The notes below the pieces were generated by a model. The model was not told the origin of the DNA, did no database searches, and saw only the letters and a list, made by a program, of their open reading frames with translations. The translations under genes and the position numbers were made by a program. From assembly GCF_904846525.1 (NCBI RefSeq), contig NZ_CAJHAZ010000014.1, positions 1 to 64,000 of the forward strand: a stretch of DNA of 64,000 nt, in the 5' to 3' direction. The stretch is from Psychrobacter sp. 1044 (GTDB lineage: Bacteria; Pseudomonadota; Gammaproteobacteria; Pseudomonadales; Moraxellaceae). Below, one piece after another: positions 36,095 through 44,134 of this stretch (its first letter is position 1; each line of letters starts with the position of its first letter).

Positions 36095-36127
36095 TAGGGC
36101 GCGCACGAGCGCGCCCTAACTCTTTTT
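36095..36127 (+). terminator. Intrinsic terminator inside the cargo operon
   Basis: A perfect 10-base stem TAGGGCGCGC/GCGCGCCCTA with loop ACGA is followed by ACTC and seven T. It lies between the acyl-CoA dehydrogenase stop and the next gene in the same orientation, so it should reduce read-through to the downstream ligase. Confidence 0.88.
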
Positions 36128-36150
36128 TTGGGCTTATAAGGTTTCTCATC

Positions 36151-38244
36151 ATGACAAAACAAGAAAATCTTCAACGACTGCTTTCACCGCGCAGTATTGT
36201 ATTTATTGGCGGTTCCAACCTGGCACTCCCCATCCAAAACACTCAAGACATCGGCTTTGATGGCGAAATATGGGTGGTTAATCCTAAGTACGACGAAATC
36301 GCTGGTGTACCCTGTTTCGACAGCATTGCTGATTTACCTGGCACTCCTGACGCAGCGTTCGTATCCATCAACGCTAAGCTGACGGTTCAAGCCGTCGCCG
36401 ACCTGAGTAAACGGGGGTGCGGCGGCGTGGTTTGTTACGCCGCTGGCTTTGCTGAGGTAGGCAACAATGGGGATGAACTGCAAGACTCACTGATAGAAGC
36501 GGCCGGAGATATGGCATTAGTGGGCCCCAACTGCTATGGCTTGCTAAATTTTACCAACGGCGTCGCGTTATGGCCGGACCGTCTTTGTGGTGAGCGTACC
36601 GATAAAGGTGTCGCTATCATCAGCCAAAGCGGTAACGTAGCGCTAAATCTGACCATGCACGACCGCTCACTTTCAATCACCCATGTAATCAGCGTTGGCA
36701 ATCAGGCGGTGTTAGGCGTAGGCGACTATATCGAACCACTGCTCGAAGACGATCGTGTAACCGCCATCGGTTTTTATATCGAGGGGCTGAAAGATATTGA
36801 AACGTTCAGTCGCGCTGCTCTGAAGGCTTTGGAGAAAGGCGTTCCTCTGGTAGTGCTCAAGGCAGGCACTTCAGAGATCGGCACCCAGCTGACCATGAGT
36901 CATACCAGCTCCTTAGCGGGCTCTGATGACATGTATCAGGCGATGTTCGACAGGCTGGGCATTCTTCGTGTGCACTCTTTGTCTGAGCTGCTTGAAACCC
37001 TGAAGATTGCCTCTCTATGCGAACTTCCCAAAGGGGATCGTATCGGCGTGCTGACCTGCTCCGGCGGTGATAGCGCCATGCTAGCCGATAGTCTGGATCA
37101 CTATAAGCTTCAGCTGCCAAGCTTATCCAAGATACAGGAACAAAAACTAGGTAAATGGTTGCCCGATTTTGCCAGTCTTTCCAACCCCTTAGATTACAAC
37201 ACTTCGATTTGGGGCAATCTTGAAGCCTGTACCGAGGTATTTGGCATTATGATGGAGGGTGACTGCGACGCTACCGTATTAGCGTTGGACTTCCCCAAAC
37301 AGGGCATTGGTAACGATCACGAATGGCAGGTGGCGATCAATTCTTTAATAGCCGCTCACGCCAACCACCCCAAGACCTGCGCCGTGATCTCTAACCTCAG
37401 CGAGCTAATGCCAGAGAACGCCCGCCAGCGGTTAGTGAAAGCCGGTATTGCACCATTGCAAAGCCTGAAAGACGGTGTTGCAGCGTTGGCACGGCTTGTG
37501 CGTTATGGCGAACGCCGCCGTCAAGTGGCCGCAATGGATGACTCTGAGCAATTACTCCTACGAGGGCCTTTATTGATGGAAGGCGAGAGCAAGATGCTAG
37601 ATGAGTGGGCCTCTAAGCAACTGGTTGGCCGCTATGGACTGCAACTACCTGGCGGTCGCTGTGTAAACAAAGCAGATGTGGTAGAAGCAGCGGACGAAGT
37701 TGGCTACCCGGTGGTGATGAAAGGGGTCAGCGACAGGCTGGCTCACAAGACTGAGGCCGGGGCCGTCATGCTCAATCTTAAGGATGGCAGCGCCGTGGCC
37801 AGCGCCGTTGAGGTAATGGCGGGCCGCCTAGCCGAACAGGGGCTCGCTGATGCCCGCTTTCTGATCGAACCTATGATTTCAGACTTTGTTGGCGAGCTGA
37901 TCATTGGCCTTAAACGAGATGAACAGTTCGGACTGGCACTGATTGTTGGTACGGGCGGCATTCTAGTCAACCTGCTCAACGACAGTGCAATTATGCTGCT
38001 GCCAATCACCCGCGAAGCCGCTGGTGCTGCTGTTCTATCACTCAAAGGCAGCGCATTGCTACGGGGTTTTCGAGGCCGCCCGGAAGGCGACTTGGAAGCC
38101 GTAGTAGATGCCATTATGGCCGTAGCTGATTTTGCTATGGATCACTGGGACAGTGTTACTGAACTGGATATCAATCCTTTGATGGTGCGTCCTAAAGGTA
38201 AAGGTGCAGTCGCTGCCGATGCTTTGGTTCGATTAAAACAGTAG
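36151..38244 (+). CDS. ADP-forming acyl-CoA synthetase (NDP-forming acyl-CoA ligase)
   Basis: A 697-residue ligase of the acetyl-CoA synthetase (ADP-forming)/Pat-type family, with fused alpha and beta parts. In order: a CoA-binding Rossmann domain (SIVFIGGSNLALPIQN, VGPNCYGLLNF), a succinyl-CoA-ligase-like domain (GVAIISQSGNVALNL, VLTCSGGDSAMLAD) and a C-terminal ATP-grasp domain (YPVVMKGVSDRLAHKTEAGAV, ELDINPLMV). It probably activates gamma-butyrobetaine or carnitine to the CoA ester, replacing CaiC/CaiB of E. coli. I choose the ATG at 36151 (AAGG nine bases upstream); an upstream start at 36082 would run back into the preceding gene and terminator. Confidence 0.85.
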   Translation: MTKQENLQRLLSPRSIVFIGGSNLALPIQNTQDIGFDGEIWVVNPKYDEIAGVPCFDSIADLPGTPDAAFVSINAKLTVQAVADLSKRGCGGVVCYAAGFAEVGNNGDELQDSLIEAAGDMALVGPNCYGLLNFTNGVALWPDRLCGERTDKGVAIISQSGNVALNLTMHDRSLSITHVISVGNQAVLGVGDYIEPLLEDDRVTAIGFYIEGLKDIETFSRAALKALEKGVPLVVLKAGTSEIGTQLTMSHTSSLAGSDDMYQAMFDRLGILRVHSLSELLETLKIASLCELPKGDRIGVLTCSGGDSAMLADSLDHYKLQLPSLSKIQEQKLGKWLPDFASLSNPLDYNTSIWGNLEACTEVFGIMMEGDCDATVLALDFPKQGIGNDHEWQVAINSLIAAHANHPKTCAVISNLSELMPENARQRLVKAGIAPLQSLKDGVAALARLVRYGERRRQVAAMDDSEQLLLRGPLLMEGESKMLDEWASKQLVGRYGLQLPGGRCVNKADVVEAADEVGYPVVMKGVSDRLAHKTEAGAVMLNLKDGSAVASAVEVMAGRLAEQGLADARFLIEPMISDFVGELIIGLKRDEQFGLALIVGTGGILVNLLNDSAIMLLPITREAAGAAVLSLKGSALLRGFRGRPEGDLEAVVDAIMAVADFAMDHWDSVTELDINPLMVRPKGKGAVAADALVRLKQ

Positions 38245-38407
38245 CTTTTTTCTACCAGTTCACACACATTTTCATTGAAACGATTTTTCAAACATTAGGA
38301 AAATATAAAGCATCAATAATTGACAATGTTAGTAATAGTTACCTCAAGCAATAACAAATAAAACTTGAGGTATCCCTCCCTAAAGGACTACGTGCGAGGT
38401 AAAGGTA

Positions 38408-39994
38408 ATGAATACCGTTGGAGAAAACAACAAACTGGTGATCGACCCAGTAATTTTCTGGAGTGCGCTAATTGTTATTTTAGTTGCAAGCATTCCTCTT
38501 GTTTTATATCCGGAGGCAGGAAAAGCCGCTGTTGATGGACTGTTAATTTCGTTCACTGGCACCTTTGGCTGGCTCTATCTGCTAACCGGAATCGGCAGTT
38601 TCCTTTTCATGGTTTGGCTTGCATACGGCCCTCTGGGGCGGATTAAAATGGGCGCACCCGACGAGCAGCCTGAGTTCAAAACTGTTCCTTGGATTTCCAT
38701 GCTATTCTGTGCAGGAATCGGTATCTCAATCTGTAACTGGGCCTTTGTAGAACCCCTCTACATGCTCTCAGGCCCACCTTTGGGTGTCGAAGGCGGCACC
38801 ACTGAGGCAGCGGAATGGGCCGCCATGTATCCGATGTTCCATTGGGGTGTGGTGCCTTGGGCGCTGTACTTGATGCCTGCCCTGCCTATGGCGTATGTTC
38901 TGTACGTACGCAAGGTCAATGTATTGCGCCTCAGCGAAGCCTGTCGTGGCATCCTCGGAAAAGCGGTGGATGGTCCTGTTGGTAAGCTGATCGACGTCAT
39001 TGTGATCTTCTCGATCGTCGGTGGTGTAGGAACCTCTCTTGGACTTTCCGTACCGTTAGTTTCCGCCCTCTTTCAAGAGATGTTCGGACTGGCAGATTCG
39101 TTTGTATTGCAGATGGGGATTCTGGCCGCCTGGACCGCGATGATAGCCTGGAGTGTTTTTAACGGTCTGAACAAGGGAATTCAGACGCTATCAAATATCA
39201 ATGCGGCGCTAGGTTTTTTGCTGCTGTTTTTCGTCTTGATTGTGGGACCAACTATCTTTCTGTTGAACCTCTGGACTAACAGTGTAGGATTGTTCTTAGA
39301 TAATTTTTTCCGCATTAATTTCTGGACTGATCCGGTCGAAAAGGGTAGCTTTGTAAAAGACTGGACTATCTTCTACTGGGCTTGGTGGATTGCTTACGCG
39401 CCTATGATGGGGTTGTTTGTAGCCCGTATCTCGCGCGGTCGAACCATCAAGGAAATCATCGTGCACGGTGTAGGCTGGGGTACCCTTGGCTGTTGGGCAT
39501 TCTTTGCAATATGGGGCGGTTATGCTCTTGACGTGCAGCTTAGTGGTGCAGTCGACCTGCAGGCGATCCTAAGTAATGAAGGCATACCAGCAACAGTCGT
39601 AGCGATCTTGAAAACCTTGCCAGTAGCCTGGCTGGTCATCCCGTTGTTCACATTGCTGTGCTTTGTGTTTCTGGCCACAACCGTAGATTCCTCCGCCTAC
39701 ATGCTGGCATCGGTCTGCACCAAGAAAATCACCGGTTATCAGGAGCCAGCCAGATGGAATCGTATCTTGTGGACCATTATGCTTGCTTTGGTTGGTATAG
39801 GGCTTTTATCCGTTGGCGGTCTTAAAGCGGTTCAGACCTCCACTATCCTGGTAGCGCTACCGATGATACCAGTGCTTATTATCATGGCTGCATCCTTGGT
39901 TCGCTGGGCCTACAATGACTTTGGTGCCGAACTCTCTCCACGCGCTCTCGCCAAAGAAGTAGTGGTACAACAATACGGCGACGGCAAGGAATAG
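38408..39994 (+). CDS. BCCT-family transporter, CaiT-like (carnitine/gamma-butyrobetaine/betaine)
   Basis: A 528-residue inner-membrane transporter of the betaine/choline/carnitine family with about twelve helices. The signature region WTIFYWAWWIAYAPMMG followed by FVARISRGRTIKEI is clear, and the Trp-rich TM8 aligns with E. coli CaiT (WTVFYWAWW). MFHWGVVPWALY and GTSLGLSVPLV are shared too. The short N-terminus and missing long C-terminal tail suggest an exchanger or uptake system rather than an osmosensor like BetP. AGGTAAAGG precedes the ATG. It lies 163 bases after the ligase and is likely the entry route for the cargo pathway. Confidence 0.9.
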   Translation: MNTVGENNKLVIDPVIFWSALIVILVASIPLVLYPEAGKAAVDGLLISFTGTFGWLYLLTGIGSFLFMVWLAYGPLGRIKMGAPDEQPEFKTVPWISMLFCAGIGISICNWAFVEPLYMLSGPPLGVEGGTTEAAEWAAMYPMFHWGVVPWALYLMPALPMAYVLYVRKVNVLRLSEACRGILGKAVDGPVGKLIDVIVIFSIVGGVGTSLGLSVPLVSALFQEMFGLADSFVLQMGILAAWTAMIAWSVFNGLNKGIQTLSNINAALGFLLLFFVLIVGPTIFLLNLWTNSVGLFLDNFFRINFWTDPVEKGSFVKDWTIFYWAWWIAYAPMMGLFVARISRGRTIKEIIVHGVGWGTLGCWAFFAIWGGYALDVQLSGAVDLQAILSNEGIPATVVAILKTLPVAWLVIPLFTLLCFVFLATTVDSSAYMLASVCTKKITGYQEPARWNRILWTIMLALVGIGLLSVGGLKAVQTSTILVALPMIPVLIIMAASLVRWAYNDFGAELSPRALAKEVVVQQYGDGKE

Positions 39995-40188
39995 GTGTTC
40001 AACCCCAATCCGGATTGCCTCGCTAACGCCGAGCTAGAACTGAAGCCTTAGACTCAATGCAACAAGGCTGACAGTTCAGCCGGCCTTTTAAATCCTTCCC
40101 GAGTTCAGAGGCCTCCAACTGGAGCCTCTGAATTCTTTGCGTCCGATTTTTATGAAGGTCTTCTGAGCGCAATAAATAGGAGTACGTT

Positions 40189-40272
40189 ATGAGCATTATC
40201 CACATCGGCGTGATCGGCGCCGGACAAATAAGCCTTTGCTACATCCGGTTTGCAGGTCATTTTGAACGTTAA
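40189..40272 (+). pseudogene. Truncated Rossmann-fold gene at the cargo edge
   Basis: A well-formed start (AGGAG six bases before ATG) opens a frame of 27 codons, MSIIHIGVIGAGQISLCYIR and on to a TAA. IGVIGAGQI is the first strand and dinucleotide loop of a Rossmann dehydrogenase, perhaps of the Gfo/Idh/MocA or a related type. The frame ends exactly at the internal transposon end (TGT at 40273), so the gene has been cut. It would have been the last gene of the cargo operon. Its full identity cannot be told from 27 residues. Confidence 0.7.
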
Positions 40273-40302
40273 TGTCAGCGAGTAATGAATAACATACTGA
40301 GA
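40273..40302 (+). repeat. Internal second left end of a Tn7-like element
   Basis: TGTCAGCGAGTAATGAATAA followed by CATACTGAG repeats the outer left end (TGTCAGCGAGTAATAAAG...ATCATACTGAG), in the same orientation. Only one TnsB-type site is seen and it is degenerate. It marks an inner boundary: right of it lie the antitoxin, IS and tns genes, left of it the G+C-rich cargo. The five bases before it are GTTAA, not ATATT. Confidence 0.75.
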
Positions 40303-40326
40303 TTTTCGTAAAAGAAGAGATGTTGA

Positions 40327-40575
40327 TTAATTATTTTCAAGCGCTATCTTAGTATAGTGAGCATGCAGTAGAACTTTTACTTCCTTGCTAGTTGCAATTT
40401 TACCTTCCTCAAAGTCTTTAAAGACATGCTGAGTATCTGGGTTAACAGGAATGTTATCGACTGCAAAGCTGCCCAACGTATCAGAGTTGATGCGGCGGCG
40501 CTTTTCTATTTCTTTTTGACTAACTAGGATGGGACGATCGTCAACAATCGTTGTTTTAGATTTAGAGTCTTCCAT
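40327..40575 (-). CDS. VbhA-like antitoxin, orphan
   Basis: An 82-residue protein beginning MEDSKSK; GGGAG lies six bases before this ATG, so I prefer it to an ATG four codons earlier. The region KRRRINSDTLGSFAVDNIPV, then NPDTQHVFKDFEEGKIATS, follows the pattern of VbhA-type antitoxins, which block Fic AMP-transferases by an inhibitory helix (S/TxxxE/N G motif). Here NSDTLGSFAVDNI stands where that helix is expected. No Fic toxin gene follows; after the stop there are only about 25 bases before the internal transposon end. It may guard against a toxin elsewhere or be a leftover. The family call is moderate. Confidence 0.6.
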   Translation of the reverse strand: MEDSKSKTTIVDDRPILVSQKEIEKRRRINSDTLGSFAVDNIPVNPDTQHVFKDFEEGKIATSKEVKVLLHAHYTKIALENN

Positions 40576-40740
40576 ATCAGCTCCCATCAGTAACGATAAA
40601 TTTGCTCAGCAAGTTATATAGTGTTCTATCTAAACAATCTTTCTTTTACTGGTATACCTTATTTGGCTCATTTAATTGTATTAATGATTTAGACATCGGT
40701 ATGAACCGCCCCGACTTTATCGGAGGCTGATTTACTTTAG

Positions 40741-41643
40741 TCAGGCAGCAATGCCTGACAGGATTAAATTATCATAATACCGCTTTTCAAATTCAAAAGG
40801 TGACACATATCCAATCGTGCTATGCAGTCGTGTTTTGTTAAACCAATCGACCCATTCAAGGGTTGCTAGTTCAACATCGTTCACACCAGACCAGCTCTCT
40901 TTCAAATAATGAATGACCTCAGACTTATAAAGCCCATTGACCGTCTCAGCCAGTGCATTGTCGTATGAATCACCTGTAGTGCCAACAGAGGCAATCACAC
41001 CGCAGTCAGCCATTTTATCAGTATAGCGAATGGATAAATACTGAACCCCTCGATCACTGTGATGAATCACATCTTTGGGATAGTTTCTATCTGCTATTGC
41101 TTGATTTAACGCCGCCATCACCATATCTGTGTTCATACGATTAGATACTTTCCAGCCCACAATAGCGCGAGCAAACACATCAATAATAAAAGCGGTATAC
41201 ACCCAGCCGCTTATCGTCTTGATATAAGTAAAGTCTGCCACCCAGAGCTGGTTAGGGCGATGAGCGCTAAAGTTACGATTAACCAAGTCATCAGCACGCT
41301 TTTGATCATCACGGCTGTGAGTTGTTATTTTACCCTTACCGCGCCAGACACCTTGTAGGCCATGCTGTCTCATTAAACGCTCTATGGTACAACGAGCAAC
41401 CTTTAACCCGTCAGCTTTCATCTGCTGCCATACTTTACGCGCACCGTAACGGCATTTGCTGTCCTGCCAGATACGTTTAATCTCGCTGATGTAAAAGTCG
41501 TCATGTTGACTGCGCAGTGAGCGTTTTTCAGGGTAGCTCTCCAAGTCTTTAGCACGGTGATAGGTTGATGGGGCAATCGGTAATACTCTACAGATCAGCT
41601 CGACCCCATAATTATTCTTATGATCGTCGATGAATTGAATCAT
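40741..41643 (-). CDS. IS3-family transposase OrfB
   Basis: A 300-residue DDE transposase of the rve fold. The catalytic residues are D in LWVADFTYIKT, D in HHSDRGVQYLS and E in NALAETVNGLYKSE. The first part (YGVELICRVLPIAPSTYHRAK, then YGARKVWQQM and CTIERLMRQHGLQG) is the usual HTH_21-type region. OrfB follows orfA by 8 bases in another frame; a run TTTTTTC near the end of orfA could allow a -1 frameshift that makes the OrfAB fusion typical of IS3 elements. Confidence 0.93.
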   Translation of the reverse strand: MIQFIDDHKNNYGVELICRVLPIAPSTYHRAKDLESYPEKRSLRSQHDDFYISEIKRIWQDSKCRYGARKVWQQMKADGLKVARCTIERLMRQHGLQGVWRGKGKITTHSRDDQKRADDLVNRNFSAHRPNQLWVADFTYIKTISGWVYTAFIIDVFARAIVGWKVSNRMNTDMVMAALNQAIADRNYPKDVIHHSDRGVQYLSIRYTDKMADCGVIASVGTTGDSYDNALAETVNGLYKSEVIHYLKESWSGVNDVELATLEWVDWFNKTRLHSTIGYVSPFEFEKRYYDNLILSGIAA

Positions 41644-41651
41644 GATTTTAG

Positions 41652-41960
41652 TCAGCGGTCGAGCTCCGCCTGGGCGAAAAAAGCAGCAGCCTTACGTATA
41701 ATCTCATTGGCTTGCTTGAGCTCTTTATTCTCGCGTTCAAGCTCTTTAATACGTTGCTCTTGGCTTTGGGCTTGCACTGAGGCAGGAATAGTTTGATCTA
41801 TGTGCTTTTTATGCCATGACCGCAGGGTTTCAGGCGTACAGCCAATCTTAGGTGCAATTGCTTGAATAGCTGACCAGGTGGAGGGATAGTCGCTTAATGC
41901 TTCAATCAGCATGCGAACGGCGCGGTCTTTAATCTCGGGGGTGTAGTGTCGTGTTTTCAT
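41652..41960 (-). CDS. IS3-family transposase OrfA
   Basis: A 102-residue DNA-binding subunit: a helix-turn-helix (YTPEIKDRAVRMLIEA, IGCTPETLRSWHKKH) followed by a leucine-zipper-like helix (RIKELERENKELKQANEIIRK). The frame ends just before orfB, with TTTTTTC in GCTGCTTTTTTCGCC as the likely slippage site. Complete and apparently functional. Confidence 0.93.
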   Translation of the reverse strand: MKTRHYTPEIKDRAVRMLIEALSDYPSTWSAIQAIAPKIGCTPETLRSWHKKHIDQTIPASVQAQSQEQRIKELERENKELKQANEIIRKAAAFFAQAELDR

Positions 41961-42031
41961 CGTTGTATTCTCTCAGAATGTTGAGTCTCCGACAATCCCG
42001 GGGCGGTTCAGTTGACCTCAATCACTTGTGC

Positions 42032-44134
42032 TTAGTCATCATCAGATAAAGTCTGGTGATAGATAGGATATTCTAGTGCCAGATCTTCATCGCTTAATTC
42101 GTTTTGATTACGTTCGTTTTTTATTATTTTGGGCAGTTGAATTAACTGGCCTTTCTTAGCCTCATTTTTTCTGCTTTGACGCTCTTCATCTTTAGCCTGT
42201 TTTTTATTATCGTTAATATTAGCTAGCTGAGCCTGCTTAGTTTGTGAAGATTTGGATTTAGATTTAGATTCTACAGCATTCTGTATAAGGCTCTCGATTG
42301 TTCGCTCTAACTTCTCTAATCCTAAATCATTTTTAACTTCTTGTGCTGCAACTGTCTTTTTATGTTCTTGTTGAATCTGCCAAACCTCCCAAAAACTACA
42401 GCCTTTAAACTCTCTAGATCGATCAGATAAATGAGCCTCCCAATACTTTAGGCTATCTTTTTCATAAAAAATATAGATGATATTTGCATCAAGGAGGTCG
42501 TAAGCAACTACTAGCGATTTAGGTCTGTGTATTGAATTTTTTCTGTGCAACCAGCCTAGATCTCTTATTTCTGCACAAGTATAGTAATTACCAAAAAGCT
42601 TAATCCCTAAATCTGACAATGTTGCATTTTTTCTAGGTAATAATGCAATGTGTAAAGACTTCTCTGACACAGAACGTAACTTACCTGTTCGATGTTGTAG
42701 TCCCCAATTCCACAATTCAAGAGGAACGGCAGGTAAGTCCAATGGCATATCATTATCTCTATCATAATGTCTTAATTGATGAGTTTTGTTATACCTTAAA
42801 ACCGAATGAAGAATAATTTTAGTGAAGTCTTTAATGGTTAAGGCAGCATCTAAACGGTAATCTCTCCCTCCTTTCTTTCTTTCTGTTACACCCGTTACAA
42901 CACCTGGCGCAAATGGTTTGAACTTTGCTTGCATAGTTTTAAAGTACCTTTCTACAACAGGTTTTAAATCTCCACGATATGGGGGTGTAGTTTCTATTCG
43001 AACGGAAAAGCTCTTTTCCAAGGTTTCAATTTGATGACCAAGTAATTCGCCGCGATCTGCGAGGAGTGCATCAGGCAGCCCTATACACGGCCAGTCATTT
43101 GCAGAGATATTAATCCCGTATTCTTTGCAATAGTCCTGCTTATCAGTAACTGCCATTTTCAAAGCTTGCATGCTAGTGGCATATGAAGGGTTTTCAAACC
43201 CAGTATAGAAACCCGCTATCATGCGACTGAATACATCAATAACGAAATAAATGACAGGGCGGCCTACGATACTCTGCCGATCTGAATCAGATAATAGATA
43301 AATATCTGCAATTGTGGCATCTATTTCGTAGCGTGAACCAGGTCCAAGTACTTGAGTGTTAACAGTAGAGTGTAGTGGTCTAACATCTTTATTATAGATT
43401 ATTTTGTTTTGCCTAGATTTAAGTTTCTGAACAGAGGTAAACTCTTTATTATAGAAATATTTAAATTGCCAAATACTGGGAAAATCTTCTTCATGAACAT
43501 CAGGGTTTAGAGATCGATATGCGGTTTTAAATTGTCGATAGGCATAGAGGATCGTAAGCTGTTTATCACTTAGTAAGTATTTACTGATGATTTTCAAGAA
43601 CAACCTTTCCGTTTCATCATTGATTATGGCCCCAGAGCCTTCTTTATGAACTCTTGGCCTACCTAGCTTTTTATTTTTGGCAGTACGTTTTCTGCCTTTT
43701 GCACCTGAATTTTTATAGCTTGGTAATAATGTATTAGGAGTTTGTCCTCTTTGCCAATAGCGTCGTAGTAAACGATATAAAGTTTGTTTGGTACTTCTTT
43801 TGGAGTCAATAATCTCATTGATGAACTTTGCTCGCTCTACTGAAAGGTAGTATAAATTATGACTGAATATAGGTTTTATCAGCTCGTAATTGCTATCACG
43901 TTTTAACTGGGCAGTACTACCATCTTCAGGGTTTTGTAAGATCAAATCTTGATACGGATCGTCAATTAAATAGCAAACGTTTTCTTCAATAAGATTAGCT
44001 AGCTCTTTATAAGAGATTAACGCGGGTAACGCAGATCCTTTATCGATATCAATCCACACGATCTTTTTAGATAAAAGACTTAAAATTCTATATCTTTCTC
44101 CTTGGTTGTTGTATACATCATTGATTCGAAACAT
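42032..44134 (-). CDS. tnsB: Tn7-like transposase subunit TnsB
   Basis: A 700-residue DDE transposase that binds the transposon ends and joins the 3' ends to the target. The catalytic triad is visible: D272 in EIDATIADIYL, D360 in ALLADRGELLG and E395 in KPVVERYF. In E. coli TnsB (702 aa) the triad is D273, D361 and E396 from memory, so spacing is the same. An N-terminal HTH region and a charged, Lys/Gln-rich tail (about 600-700) flank it; the tail normally contacts TnsC. GAGGAG precedes the ATG. The start overlaps tnsA by 17 bases. After the stop there are 21 bases, then the IS. Confidence 0.95.
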   Translation of the reverse strand: MFRINDVYNNQGERYRILSLLSKKIVWIDIDKGSALPALISYKELANLIEENVCYLIDDPYQDLILQNPEDGSTAQLKRDSNYELIKPIFSHNLYYLSVERAKFINEIIDSKRSTKQTLYRLLRRYWQRGQTPNTLLPSYKNSGAKGRKRTAKNKKLGRPRVHKEGSGAIINDETERLFLKIISKYLLSDKQLTILYAYRQFKTAYRSLNPDVHEEDFPSIWQFKYFYNKEFTSVQKLKSRQNKIIYNKDVRPLHSTVNTQVLGPGSRYEIDATIADIYLLSDSDRQSIVGRPVIYFVIDVFSRMIAGFYTGFENPSYATSMQALKMAVTDKQDYCKEYGINISANDWPCIGLPDALLADRGELLGHQIETLEKSFSVRIETTPPYRGDLKPVVERYFKTMQAKFKPFAPGVVTGVTERKKGGRDYRLDAALTIKDFTKIILHSVLRYNKTHQLRHYDRDNDMPLDLPAVPLELWNWGLQHRTGKLRSVSEKSLHIALLPRKNATLSDLGIKLFGNYYTCAEIRDLGWLHRKNSIHRPKSLVVAYDLLDANIIYIFYEKDSLKYWEAHLSDRSREFKGCSFWEVWQIQQEHKKTVAAQEVKNDLGLEKLERTIESLIQNAVESKSKSKSSQTKQAQLANINDNKKQAKDEERQSRKNEAKKGQLIQLPKIIKNERNQNELSDEDLALEYPIYHQTLSDDD

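Larger units (their letters stand above)
40702..42010 (-). mobile_element. IS3-family insertion sequence
   Basis: Imperfect terminal inverted repeats of about 27 bases (TGAACCGCCCCGACTTTATC and TGAACCGCCCCGGGATTGTC) enclose two frames, orfA and orfB. The element is 1309 bases long. The flanking bases (GTA left, GTT right) do not form a perfect 3-base duplication. It sits 22 bases beyond the tnsB stop, where tnsC would be expected. Confidence 0.9.

Noticed and set aside
40699-42013. A 3-base target duplication for the IS3-family element (GTA / GTT)
   Set aside because: The flanks differ at the third base, so I do not claim a duplication; this fits an adjacent deletion but could also be mutation.
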